A stretch of DNA of 64,000 nt from JBBROS01 sp965260935 (lineage in GTDB: Bacteria > Pseudomonadota > Alphaproteobacteria > Acetobacterales > Acetobacteraceae). The translations under genes were made by a program, and so were the position numbers. Under the pieces are notes generated by a model that was given only the letters and a program-made list of their open reading frames with translations, was not told where the DNA came from and did not search any database. The stretch spans positions 124,001-188,000 of the forward strand of contig OZ253374.1 of assembly GCA_965260935.1 (NCBI GenBank), written 5' to 3'. Shown here piece by piece: positions 8,074 to 16,487 of this stretch (positions are counted from its first letter, which is position 1; each line of letters starts with the position of its first letter).

Positions 8074-9285
8074 ATGTTCGCGAAGTACGCCAGTATGAAA
8101 CAGGCCCACGCCGGGCTGCGCAGCCGGTCACGGGACCCGTTCAGGCTCGCGTTCGATCGGGTGCTCTCGCCAACCGAGGCGATGCTGGACGGCAAGCAAG
8201 TATTGCTGTTCGGCACCAACAACTATCTCGGCGCGACCTTCGACCCGGCCTGCATCGACAGTGCCGCGGCGGCCCTGCAAGCGGAGGGGACAGGGACGAC
8301 GGGTTCGCGCATCGCCAACGGCACCTACGGCCTGCACTCGGCCCTCGAAGCCAAGATCGCCCGCTTCCTGAACCGCCGGAGCGCCATGGTGTTCACCACG
8401 GGCTATCAGGCCAACGTCGGCGTCCTATCGGCGCTTGCCGGACGGGACGACCACTTGCTGCTGGACGCGGACAGCCACGCCAGCATCTACGACGGTGCGA
8501 AGCTCGGAGGCGCCAAGGTCACCCGCTTCCGCCACAACGACCCGCAAGACCTGCACCGGCGTCTGCGCTTCCTGGCCGCGAGCCCGGGTCCGAAGCTGAT
8601 CGTCGTCGAGGGCATCTACAGCATGCTGGGCGACGCCGCCCCGTTGCGGGAGATCGCCGCGGTGAAACGCGAAACCGGCGCATACCTGCTCGTCGACGAG
8701 GCGCACTCGCTCGGCGTGCTTGGCGAACAGGGCCGTGGCTTGGCCGAAGCGGCCGGCGTCGAGGCAGACGTAGACTTCGTGCTCGGCACCTTCAGCAAAA
8801 GCCTGGGGAGCATCGGCGGGTTCTGCGCCTCGGACCATCCGGACTTCGACCTGCTGCGCCTCGCGTCCCGGTCCTACATGTTCTCCGCATCGCTGCCGCC
8901 CTCGGTCGTGGCCGGCGTGTCGGCCGCCCTGGACATGATGGAGAACAAGCCCGAACTGCGCCGGGCCTTGTCCCGGAACGCGCTGCAACTCTACGACGGG
9001 CTGGCGCGGCTCGGGTTGAAGCTGGGGCCGGCCGCGAGCCCGATCGTCGCCGTCGAGCTGGATGACCTCGAAACGGCGCTGTTATTCTGGAACGGGCTCC
9101 TCGAACGCGGCGTTTACGTCAACCTCGCCCTGCCGCCGGCCACCCCCGGGCGTCGCCCGCTGCTGCGGACCAGCGTGAGCGCGGCGCACAGCCCGGCCCA
9201 GATCGACCATGCCATCGAGGCGTTCCGGGACGTTTTCGCCGCCTTGCCGAACGTCCTCCCGTCCCGTTCCGCCGCGGCGGAATAG
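8074..9285 (+). CDS. spt: Serine palmitoyltransferase
   Basis: A PLP enzyme of the alpha-oxoamine synthase family (403 residues) that condenses serine with a long-chain acyl thioester to 3-ketosphinganine, the first step of sphingolipid synthesis. The Schiff-base lysine is Lys242 in TFSKSLGSIGG; the PLP-contacting DEAH is at 208-211, and the stacking histidine is His135 in DSHASIYDG. Related BioF and KBL enzymes share this fold, but the neighbouring carrier protein, acyl-AMP ligase, GNAT acyltransferase and reductase make SPT the best call. ATG at 8074 is preceded by AGGAAGTAGG. Expected to be cytoplasmic or membrane-peripheral. Confidence 0.9.
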   Translation: MFAKYASMKQAHAGLRSRSRDPFRLAFDRVLSPTEAMLDGKQVLLFGTNNYLGATFDPACIDSAAAALQAEGTGTTGSRIANGTYGLHSALEAKIARFLNRRSAMVFTTGYQANVGVLSALAGRDDHLLLDADSHASIYDGAKLGGAKVTRFRHNDPQDLHRRLRFLAASPGPKLIVVEGIYSMLGDAAPLREIAAVKRETGAYLLVDEAHSLGVLGEQGRGLAEAAGVEADVDFVLGTFSKSLGSIGGFCASDHPDFDLLRLASRSYMFSASLPPSVVAGVSAALDMMENKPELRRALSRNALQLYDGLARLGLKLGPAASPIVAVELDDLETALLFWNGLLERGVYVNLALPPATPGRRPLLRTSVSAAHSPAQIDHAIEAFRDVFAALPNVLPSRSAAAE

Positions 9286-9349
9286 GCCGCCGCGCCGGAA
9301 CGGGGCTGGCAATGGACGCCCTGGCTTTTCCGGCCGGACCGACCGCGGT

Positions 9350-10252
9350 CTACCGGCGGAACCGCAGCCGCCAAAGCAGAACCGGCGCGGCAAGGACCGG
9401 GTGGCGGCGCTGCCACTCGGTGGGCACGATGCGGACGCCGGCGTGCCGCCCGATCTTCCACAACACGTAATCCGTGCCGGCGTCGAAGGTTCCGGCCGCC
9501 TTGAGCAGCCGAACCAAGTTGAGCGGCTTGCCCCAAACGCTGCGAACAAGCCAGGCGAGTTCCCACCCACGGCGTCCTGTTCGGCTCGGCATCCGGCCCG
9601 CGGCCTGCCCGTCGGCCTTGACCAGCGACAAGGCCCGGTCAAACCAGGCAGCATGAGCCTGGTAAACAAGCAACGGGCGACCCCGGCCCTCCGGCCTCAA
9701 TTCGGCCCGGTAGGTGCGGGCGAACAAGCGCTGCCAGCAAACGGCCGGGCCGGCGTCGGGCGGCGCGAGCCTCAGCGCCCAGCACGCCGCGGTCCGGACG
9801 CCTAATGACAACGTCTCAATGGTCCAGCGCCGCAGGCCGGCGTCCCGGGCGTAAAGCAGCGTCGCCGGCTGGCAGAACCGCGCCCAAATGGTGGTGTCGA
9901 ACGAGGCCGGGTCCATGCGGCGGCGGAACTGCCGACAGGACAGGGCGGCGACCTTGGCGGCGGCGGCCCTGCCTCCGGTTGAAACCTTGAGCAGCGACAC
10001 GTGCGGCGGCAGCAGAGCTGTCAGCAGCGCCGGCCAGGCCCGCCCGTGGAAGGCGGCGGCGTCATCGTAAAGCACGTAGATGTCGAGCAGGCCCGAGCCG
10101 TCCGCGTCGCGCCGGCACGAGCCGTAGAACAGGATAACGGCAACAGCATGGCCGTGGCGCGAAAGGATGGCGTCGGCGGCCGCGACGGCCTCAGCGGGCG
10201 TCGGCTTCGCCAGCTCGGCGGCAATGAGGGCATGAAGCCCGCCCGCCGTCAC
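9350..10252 (-). CDS. Nucleotidyltransferase-fold protein of the sphingolipid head-group trio
   Basis: The 300-residue product carries a nucleotidyltransferase-like signature, FYGSCRRDADGSGLLD, with a GS pair and a following acidic residue (about 43-57). Otherwise it is of unknown type. It starts at GTG overlapping the stop of the lipid kinase gene (GTGA), so the two are translationally coupled. From memory, Caulobacter has a comparable set of three genes (cpgA-C) needed for ceramide phosphoglycerate; I propose equivalence with moderate confidence. Whether it uses CTP or another nucleotide cannot be read from the sequence. Confidence 0.65.
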   Translation of the reverse strand: MTAGGLHALIAAELAKPTPAEAVAAADAILSRHGHAVAVILFYGSCRRDADGSGLLDIYVLYDDAAAFHGRAWPALLTALLPPHVSLLKVSTGGRAAAAKVAALSCRQFRRRMDPASFDTTIWARFCQPATLLYARDAGLRRWTIETLSLGVRTAACWALRLAPPDAGPAVCWQRLFARTYRAELRPEGRGRPLLVYQAHAAWFDRALSLVKADGQAAGRMPSRTGRRGWELAWLVRSVWGKPLNLVRLLKAAGTFDAGTDYVLWKIGRHAGVRIVPTEWQRRHPVLAAPVLLWRLRFRR

Positions 10253-11256
10253 GGCGAAACAACCGTGACGCTGCCGGGCGCCGCGAGCAGGATGCCATCC
10301 GGGCCAGGGTCAAAGGCTTCGCCGTCCAGCAGAAAGGGCTGGTCCAGCCGGATGCGGACGGAGCGGGCGCGGGCGGAGCGGTATCCGGCGTCCGCCATCC
10401 AGGGCTTCGGGCGTCGCCGGGCGACGGCGAGCAAGGCGGCGGGCAGCCTCTGGTGGCAGGCATCGACGTCGAGCAGGCGCACCGGCCCGTTGCCCTCGCC
10501 CCAGAACGGCCAAACGCCGAAGAGCAGCCGGTCAAGCGTGGTCGCGAGCAGCAGGAAGCGCCGCCCGTCATGGGAAGGGGCGTCGTCGATGCCGACCTGC
10601 ATCGGCGTGCTCGCCGGCTCGGCGTCGGCGCGGGCGAACACCGCTTGCCACGTGCCGCCCGCCAATGCCAGCGCGACGGCGAGCCCGTGATGGATGCCGC
10701 GGCGGTGCAGCCGGGCGTCGGCCAGGCGCTTGCCCTCGACAAAGCCTGCGGCGCCGAACAGGAAGCCGCGGATAACCGGGCGGTGCGCCTGGCCAGCCCA
10801 GGAAATCTCGAGCACGGGGCGCGGGCGTCGCCGCAGCCGGTCCGCCTCAGCCGCAACGATCAGGCGCTGCAGGGCCGCGCCGCCACGCCCGGGGCTTCCC
10901 AGCGCGCGGGCGGCCAGGTTGGTGTTGCCGGCGGCAAGGATCGCGATGGCGGGGCCATCGTCGCCATAAGCGTGTGGAAGCGCGCTCAGCACGTCCCGCA
11001 CCGTGCCGTCGCCGCCGCTGACAGCCACGAGGCCGACCCTTTTTTCGGCAAAATGGCGAAGGGCCCGAAGCAGACCGTCCTGGGAGTCCGGGGCGGCGCG
11101 CTCAACCTCCGGATGCCTCCGCAGAACGGCCTCGAGCCCGGCCCGGCCGCGCGTGTGGGCATGGCTGCGCGCGTTAACGATCAGGCCGAGGCGGGCAACA
11201 AGCGGGGCGGCCCGCCGGTCCGCTGGCGTCCCTTGGAAAGGCGGGGCGGACGGCAT
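10249..11256 (-). CDS. Diacylglycerol/sphingosine kinase-family lipid kinase, candidate ceramide kinase
   Basis: The 335-residue protein has the DAGK catalytic signature SGGDGTVRD (about 80-88), the following AILAAGNTNLAA element in place of the usual P-G-T-N-D, and a C-terminal LLDGEAFDP matching the family's DGE motif. It should phosphorylate a lipid hydroxyl with ATP; the surrounding genes point to ceramide. I use the ATG at 11256; an in-frame TTG at 11274 would add six residues. The stop overlaps the start of the nucleotidyltransferase-like gene. Yeast LCB5- or YegS-type kinases are the alternative relatives. Confidence 0.75.
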   Translation of the reverse strand: MPSAPPFQGTPADRRAAPLVARLGLIVNARSHAHTRGRAGLEAVLRRHPEVERAAPDSQDGLLRALRHFAEKRVGLVAVSGGDGTVRDVLSALPHAYGDDGPAIAILAAGNTNLAARALGSPGRGGAALQRLIVAAEADRLRRRPRPVLEISWAGQAHRPVIRGFLFGAAGFVEGKRLADARLHRRGIHHGLAVALALAGGTWQAVFARADAEPASTPMQVGIDDAPSHDGRRFLLLATTLDRLLFGVWPFWGEGNGPVRLLDVDACHQRLPAALLAVARRRPKPWMADAGYRSARARSVRIRLDQPFLLDGEAFDPGPDGILLAAPGSVTVVSP

Positions 11257-11330
11257 ACAAGCCGATCCGGTCAAGCCGCGCCGCGGGCGTCGGCCTGGGC
11301 CAGCCGTGGGGAACGCTTCCGTATCGCCCG

Positions 11331-12248
11331 ATGACGTTCAGCCTCGCGCACCTGTCCGACCCTCATCTGCCGCTTCGGCCCGAGGCGATACAGTGGCGGG
11401 CACTGACCGGCAAGCAGGCTTTGGCGCTGCTGTCGTGGCGGCGCAAACGGCGTCACGCCCACACCGCCGCGGCGGAAACGGCGTTGCTGGCCGACGTGGC
11501 CGCGCACGCGCCGCACCATCTGGCCCTGACCGGAGACCTCGCCAACCTCGCCGCGGCGTCCGAGTTCGAGGATGGCCGCGCGTGGCTGCAACGCCTCGCG
11601 CCCCCCGCCCGGCTGTCCGTGGTGCCGGGCAACCACGACCTGACCATCGGGGCGCCCTGGCGGGAAGGAATCGGCCAATGGGCGGAATGGATGCGAAGCG
11701 ACCCCGGCGCAGGCTGGGAGAACGCGCCGTTCCCGTTCCTCCGGCGGCGCGGGCCATTGGCGCTCATCGGGCTGTCCTCGGCGATCCCGACGCCGCTCGG
11801 CTCCGCGGCCGGCCTGGTCGGAGGCTTGCAGATGCGGCGGCTTGAAGCCTTGTTGCAGCAGGCCGGGCGGGATAGGCTTTTCCGCGTTTTGCTGATCCAC
11901 CACCCTCCCGTTATGGGCGAAGGCGGCCCGCGCAAGGCGCTGCGCGACCGTGCCGCCTTGTGCGCCGTGCTGCGCCGCCGCGGCGCGGAGCTGGTGCTGC
12001 ACGGCCACCACCACGTCACCAGCCTCGCTGGCCTGCCGGGGCCGCACGGAGCGATCCCGGTCTGCGGCGTGCCCTCGGCGCTGGCAACCCCGCAAGCCGC
12101 GGAGATCGCCGGCTGGAGGCTCTACACAATTGACCGCGACGGCGCAGGATGGCGGCTGAACAGCTACGGTCGGCAGCATGACCCGGCAACCGGGCGCTTC
12201 CGGCAATCCGGCGCATGGACAATGCGGTTGCAACGGGACCGCGCGTGA
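11331..12248 (+). CDS. Calcineurin-like metallophosphoesterase
   Basis: The 305-residue enzyme shows all metal-binding blocks of the family in order: Asp10-x-His12 (SDPHL), Asp69 (TGDL), Asn101-His102-Asp103 (GNHDL), a paired histidine (LIHHPP) and GHHH near residue 224. It lacks a signal peptide and so is cytoplasmic or membrane-peripheral. It is divergent from the lipid kinase (75-bp gap) and ends in a GTGA overlap with the LptF-like gene. In this context it probably acts on a phospho-sphingolipid head group or a nucleotide-diphospho intermediate (inference). Confidence 0.78.
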   Translation: MTFSLAHLSDPHLPLRPEAIQWRALTGKQALALLSWRRKRRHAHTAAAETALLADVAAHAPHHLALTGDLANLAAASEFEDGRAWLQRLAPPARLSVVPGNHDLTIGAPWREGIGQWAEWMRSDPGAGWENAPFPFLRRRGPLALIGLSSAIPTPLGSAAGLVGGLQMRRLEALLQQAGRDRLFRVLLIHHPPVMGEGGPRKALRDRAALCAVLRRRGAELVLHGHHHVTSLAGLPGPHGAIPVCGVPSALATPQAAEIAGWRLYTIDRDGAGWRLNSYGRQHDPATGRFRQSGAWTMRLQRDRA

Positions 12249-13453
12249 GCCGCTCGCCCCGCACGGTCGAGCTGTACCTGGCGTCGCTGATCGGCAAGCC
12301 GTTCGCGGCCACCTTGGCGGTGGCGCTGGTCGCCCTGCTGCTCGAACGGCTGCTGCGGCTCCTGGACCTGATCACGAGCAAAGGCGCCTCGCCGCTCTCG
12401 GTGCTGCGGGCCCTGCTCGACCTCGTGCCCCACTACCTCGGCCTGGCGCTGCCGGCGGCGCTGTTCCTCGGCGTCTACTCGGTCATCGCCCAGCTGGGAC
12501 GCGGCAACGAGCTGGAAGCGATGCAGAACGCCGGCTTGTCGCTGGGCCGGATCGGACGTCCGTTCATGCTGACGGCCGTCGTCGTCGCCGCCATCGGCTT
12601 CGGCCTCTACGGCTATGCCCAGCCGCTCACCCGCTACGCCTACCGCGCCGACATCCACGCCGTCGTCAACGGCGGCTGGGACGCGACGATCCCGGCCGGG
12701 GAAGTCACCCGCATCTCGCGCAACCTGATCGCAACGGCGGATGAACACGACCGGCGGACCGGGACGCTGACCGGCATCCTGGTGTTCCGGCGCGATCCGG
12801 ACGGGCGGGAGACGGTGACCACGGGGCGCACGGGTTCGGTCGTGCTGTCCCAGGACGGGACAGAGGCGCTGCTGCAAATCAACGGCGGCGAGCAGGTCGC
12901 GGTCGGCCCAGATGAGCGGCTGCAAACGCTCAACTACGGCGCGATGCAGGCTCGGCGTCCGTTCAGCGTCCATCTCGCGGCGTTCCGCCCGCGCGGCGAG
13001 GACGAGCGGGAGATGACGCTCGGGGAACTGTGGTGGGCGAGCCGCGACCCGGCTTCGAAAGTCCCGCTGCGCCGCTTGCAGGGCGAGTTACACGGCCGGC
13101 TCGTCCGAACGCTCTCCTTGGCGTTGCTGCCGTTCCTGGCGATCCCGGTCGGGCTGGCGGCAAAGCGGGCGCGGCGGCCCTACGGCGTCGTGGTCGGCAT
13201 GGTGGTGCTGGTGCTCTACAACCACGTGGTCCAACTGGCGCAGTCGCTGGGCGCCGTGGGCAAGGCCGATCCGCGGCTGCTGCTATGGGGCGCGTTCGCC
13301 CTGTTCGCCGGGTTCTGCCTTGTGCTGTTCCGGCGCGCGGAGCGCTTCGCCGGCGAGGGGCCGTTCGACCGCCTGTTCGACAGGCTGGACCAAGCAACGG
13401 AGGCCATGCTGCGCCTGTTGCGGCGAGGCAGGCGCGTGGAGCGGCAAGCCTGA
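12245..13453 (+). CDS. LptF/LptG-family permease, first subunit
   Basis: The 402-residue protein has three N-terminal and three C-terminal membrane helices around a periplasmic domain (about 130-280), the YjgP/YjgQ layout. GTG at 12245 is chosen because it overlaps the preceding stop (GTGA) and places SPRTVELYLASL at the usual N-terminus; an ATG at 12215 would add ten residues. In the lipopolysaccharide exporter, LptF and LptG extract lipid from the inner membrane with the LptB ATPase. No ATPase gene is nearby. Placement inside the sphingolipid locus suggests a second LptFG complex that extracts sphingolipid for the outer membrane. Confidence 0.85.
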   Translation: MSRSPRTVELYLASLIGKPFAATLAVALVALLLERLLRLLDLITSKGASPLSVLRALLDLVPHYLGLALPAALFLGVYSVIAQLGRGNELEAMQNAGLSLGRIGRPFMLTAVVVAAIGFGLYGYAQPLTRYAYRADIHAVVNGGWDATIPAGEVTRISRNLIATADEHDRRTGTLTGILVFRRDPDGRETVTTGRTGSVVLSQDGTEALLQINGGEQVAVGPDERLQTLNYGAMQARRPFSVHLAAFRPRGEDEREMTLGELWWASRDPASKVPLRRLQGELHGRLVRTLSLALLPFLAIPVGLAAKRARRPYGVVVGMVVLVLYNHVVQLAQSLGAVGKADPRLLLWGAFALFAGFCLVLFRRAERFAGEGPFDRLFDRLDQATEAMLRLLRRGRRVERQA

Positions 13454-14508
13454 CGCTCCGCCGCTACCTTTCGCGCCTGTTCATGGCCCGGATGCTGGCC
13501 AGCCTGTTCGGCCTCGTCTCCATCCTGCAATTGCTCGGCTTGCTGGACCGGGCCAGCGCGCTGATCGAGCGCGGCGGGTTCAGGGCGGTGCTGCGGTTCG
13601 TCGGGCTGCAACTGCCGGGCCTGGTCGCCGAAACGATCCCGCTGGCGGTGCTGGTCGGGGCAACGCTGACGTTCCTGCATCTGGCGGGCACGCTCGAGAT
13701 GGTGGCGATGCGTTCGTGCGGGCAGAGCCTGCTGCAAACGCTCCGGGCACTGGCGCCGGCCTGCCTGCTGCTCGCCGCGGCGCAGTTCGGGCTGCAAGCC
13801 GAGGTGGTCCCCCGGACCGAGCGCGCCTTCGCCGATTGGTGGTTCCGCACCGCGCCGACCCTCGCCAATGAGCCTGCGCCGGCGCCTCTATGGTTCCGCA
13901 GCGGCAATGACGTGGCCTCGGTTGGCCGGGTCTCGCCGGACGGGACGCGGCTGGAGAACCTGACGGTGCTGCAGCGCGCGCCGGACGGGCGGTTGGCCGC
14001 GTGGCTCAGGGCCGGCCACGCCACCTTCCATGACCACCGGTGGACGCTGCACGACCTGAAGCTCGCCCGGCCCGGCGGCGGCGAGATGGCGCCGGCAGAC
14101 GCGCTCGATTGGCCGCACGGGCCGGCCCCCGGCAACATGGTCGAGCTCGCCCGCCCGGTCGATTCGGCCACGCTCAGCCACCTGGCGGCGATTATCGGAG
14201 GCGAACGGGTCGGCTCCCGGAGCAAGCCGTTCTACTGGACTCTGCTCAACCGTCTGGCGGCCGGGCTGTTCGACCCCATTCTCATGGTGCTGCTGGCGTT
14301 GCCCGCGGCGCTGACGCCGGCCCGAAGCGGAAACGGCCTGCCCGGCCTCACGGGGGTCAGCCTCGGGCTCGGCTACCTGGTTTGCGCGGGCCTGCTCACC
14401 GCCCTCGGCAATGCCGGGTGGCTGCCGCCGCCGGCCGCGGGCTGGGGCGCCACCGTGGCCTTCGCCGCCGTGGGCGTGTCCAGGATGGTCCGCGGCGAGG
14501 AGGCCTGA
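13450..14508 (+). CDS. LptF/LptG-family permease, second subunit, probable CTG start
   Basis: The partner of the preceding gene, 352 residues, has the same helix-periplasmic-helix layout (TLRRYLSRLF at the N-terminus, helices at about 12-35, 48-70, 87-107 and three more after 265). No ATG, GTG or TTG is available near the conserved N-terminus. A CTG overlapping the upstream stop (CTGA) fits the overlap pattern of this operon, while the first in-frame ATG (13483) would delete the conserved leading residues. The two permeases would form a heterodimeric lipid extractor. Confidence 0.82.
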   Translation: MTLRRYLSRLFMARMLASLFGLVSILQLLGLLDRASALIERGGFRAVLRFVGLQLPGLVAETIPLAVLVGATLTFLHLAGTLEMVAMRSCGQSLLQTLRALAPACLLLAAAQFGLQAEVVPRTERAFADWWFRTAPTLANEPAPAPLWFRSGNDVASVGRVSPDGTRLENLTVLQRAPDGRLAAWLRAGHATFHDHRWTLHDLKLARPGGGEMAPADALDWPHGPAPGNMVELARPVDSATLSHLAAIIGGERVGSRSKPFYWTLLNRLAAGLFDPILMVLLALPAALTPARSGNGLPGLTGVSLGLGYLVCAGLLTALGNAGWLPPPAAGWGATVAFAAVGVSRMVRGEEA

Positions 14509-14580
14509 AGGTCCGGGCGTCGAACCGTTGGCTTGGCAGAGTGCATGTTATGGTTTACTCGAAACTGTCAGGAGATGTTC

Positions 14581-15342
14581 ATGTACCGGCGTTGGCGAAA
14601 ACACGGCAGCAGTTTCGACTTGGGACGCATGACCCTACGTGAGTTGTTCGCGGCCTACGCCAGTCATCCGGCAATCCACTTGTATGTTCTATTGGCCACT
14701 GTCAGCCTTGGCTTTGCTATTTACCAAGCCGATGGGTTTGCAGGCCCAGTTGCTGCCGTGCTCGCGACGGCTATTGCCTACCCGGTCGTCTGGTATGCTT
14801 TGCACCGCTTCGTGCTGCATGGGCGGTTCCTCTACAAATCGCGTCTGACGGCCTCGCTCTGGAAACGCATCCATTTCGACCATCACCAAGACCCGCATCG
14901 CATGGACGTGCTGTTCGGCTCGCCGCTGAACACGGTGCCCACCATCCTGGCCGCGGTCGTCCCGCTCGGCTGGCTGGTCGGCGGCGGCGCGGCCGGGTCG
15001 GCGGCAGCCGCCTGCGCCGGCTTCGCCATCACCTGCGTCTACGAGTTCTGCCACTGCGTCCAGCACCTCAACTTCAAGCCGTCCAACCGCCTGCTGCGGC
15101 ACATGAAGGAGCTGCACCTCGCGCACCATTTCCATGACGAGGAAGGCAACTACGGCATCACCTCGTTCGTCGTGGACCGGGCGCTCGGCACCTTCTACGG
15201 CTCGGTGCGTGAGCGCCCGCGGTCCCGCCACGCGTTCAACCTGGGCTACGATGCTGGCGAGGCGGCCCGGTTCCCTTGGGTCGCGGCCCTGTCCGGCGGC
15301 CCGCCGCGAAACGCGCCGCCCCGGTCCGGACGGCGCGCTTGA
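14581..15342 (+). CDS. Fatty acid hydroxylase/sterol desaturase-superfamily enzyme
   Basis: A membrane di-iron oxygenase of 253 residues with clustered histidines: HRFVLH, HFDHHQDPH, HCVQH and HLAHHFH. It has about four membrane helices. ATG at 14581 is preferred over 14575 because AGGAG then sits 6 nt upstream. In a ceramide locus the likely job is hydroxylation of the sphingoid base or the N-acyl chain. A candidate promoter (TTGGCA, 17 nt, TACTCG) lies in the 72-bp gap before it. The first third of the gene (to about 14830) is visibly less GC-rich than the rest, which could mark recombination. Confidence 0.8.
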   Translation: MYRRWRKHGSSFDLGRMTLRELFAAYASHPAIHLYVLLATVSLGFAIYQADGFAGPVAAVLATAIAYPVVWYALHRFVLHGRFLYKSRLTASLWKRIHFDHHQDPHRMDVLFGSPLNTVPTILAAVVPLGWLVGGGAAGSAAAACAGFAITCVYEFCHCVQHLNFKPSNRLLRHMKELHLAHHFHDEEGNYGITSFVVDRALGTFYGSVRERPRSRHAFNLGYDAGEAARFPWVAALSGGPPRNAPPRSGRRA

Positions 15343-16487
15343 CCGCATTGGCGGGGGTCGGCGCGGGGATCGAGATCGTCCCGGTTCGCGGCCGGCGCTT
15401 GCTTGAGCGCTTCATCCGCCTTCCGGAAACGCTGGGCCAGGACGACCCGAACTTCGTGCCGCCGCTGCGCATGGAGCGCAGAACGGCGCTGACTAGGCGC
15501 GGCAACCCGTTCCTGCGCCGCGCCGAAGCGGAGTTCTGGCTGGCCTGCCGCAACGGCAAGGACGTCGGGCGGATCAGCGCCCAGCAAGACCCCGCCACCG
15601 CCGAGGGCGTCGGCCATTTCGGCCTGCTCGCCGCCACGGACGACCCGGCGGTGTTCGCAACCCTCTTGGCGCAAGCCGAAACCTGGCTGGCGCGACGGGG
15701 ATGCAACCGGATCGAAGGCCCCTACAGCCTCAGCATCAACGAGGAAACCGGCCTGCTGGTCGACGGCTTCGACACGCCGCCGATGCTGATGATGCCGCAC
15801 GACCCGCCCTGCGCCGCCGCCCGCTTGCAAGCATTGGGCTACGCCAAGGCGCGCGACCTCTACGCCTACCTGTGCGACACGACAACCGCCCTGCCGCCCG
15901 CCGCCGCCCGCGTCGTCGCGCGCGGCTTGCCGGCGGGCGTGACCCTGCGCCCGCTCCGCCGGACCGCGCTCAAGGCCGAGATCGCCTCCCTGGTCAGCAT
16001 CTTCAACGACGCCTGGCAGCATAATTGGGGCTTCGTGCCGATCACGCAGGACGACGTCGACCACATGGCCCATGCCATGCGCCCGCTGCTGCACGACCGC
16101 CTGGTCTGGTTCGCCGAGGTGGAGGGCGAGCCCGCCGCGTTCGGCATCTGCCTGCCGAACCTCAATGAAGCGATCAGCGGCCTTTCCGGACGGCTTTGGC
16201 CGCTCGGTTGGGCCAAGCTGCTCTGGCGGCTCAAGATCTCGGGCGTCAAAACGGGGCGCGTGCCGCTGATGGGCGTGCGGCGCAAGTATGCGGACGGGAT
16301 GCTGGGCCGGCTGCTGTCGTTGCACGTCACCGAGGCGCTGCGGCGGGAAGCCGTCGCGATGGGAATGACAACGGTCGAGATGTCCTGGGTCCTGGAGGAC
16401 AACATGCCGATGCGGCGCCTGGCCGAGGCAATCGGCGGGCGGCCGTATAAAACCTACCGCGTCTTTGAGCGGACGCTTTCGGCTTGA
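15339..16487 (+). CDS. GNAT-fold acyltransferase, candidate bacterial ceramide synthase
   Basis: The 382-residue protein has an N-terminal part (IEIVPVRGRRLLERFIRLPE) typical of the large GNAT-related family found in alphaproteobacterial sphingolipid loci, and a C-terminal GNAT fold ending WVLEDNMPMRRLAEAIGG. In Caulobacter a GNAT-type protein N-acylates the sphingoid base (bCerS); this is the matching candidate. TTG at 15339 is used because it overlaps the hydroxylase stop (TTGA) and no ATG lies near. It would take the acyl group from acyl-CoA or acyl-ACP. No membrane helix is evident. Confidence 0.75.
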   Translation: MTALAGVGAGIEIVPVRGRRLLERFIRLPETLGQDDPNFVPPLRMERRTALTRRGNPFLRRAEAEFWLACRNGKDVGRISAQQDPATAEGVGHFGLLAATDDPAVFATLLAQAETWLARRGCNRIEGPYSLSINEETGLLVDGFDTPPMLMMPHDPPCAAARLQALGYAKARDLYAYLCDTTTALPPAAARVVARGLPAGVTLRPLRRTALKAEIASLVSIFNDAWQHNWGFVPITQDDVDHMAHAMRPLLHDRLVWFAEVEGEPAAFGICLPNLNEAISGLSGRLWPLGWAKLLWRLKISGVKTGRVPLMGVRRKYADGMLGRLLSLHVTEALRREAVAMGMTTVEMSWVLEDNMPMRRLAEAIGGRPYKTYRVFERTLSA

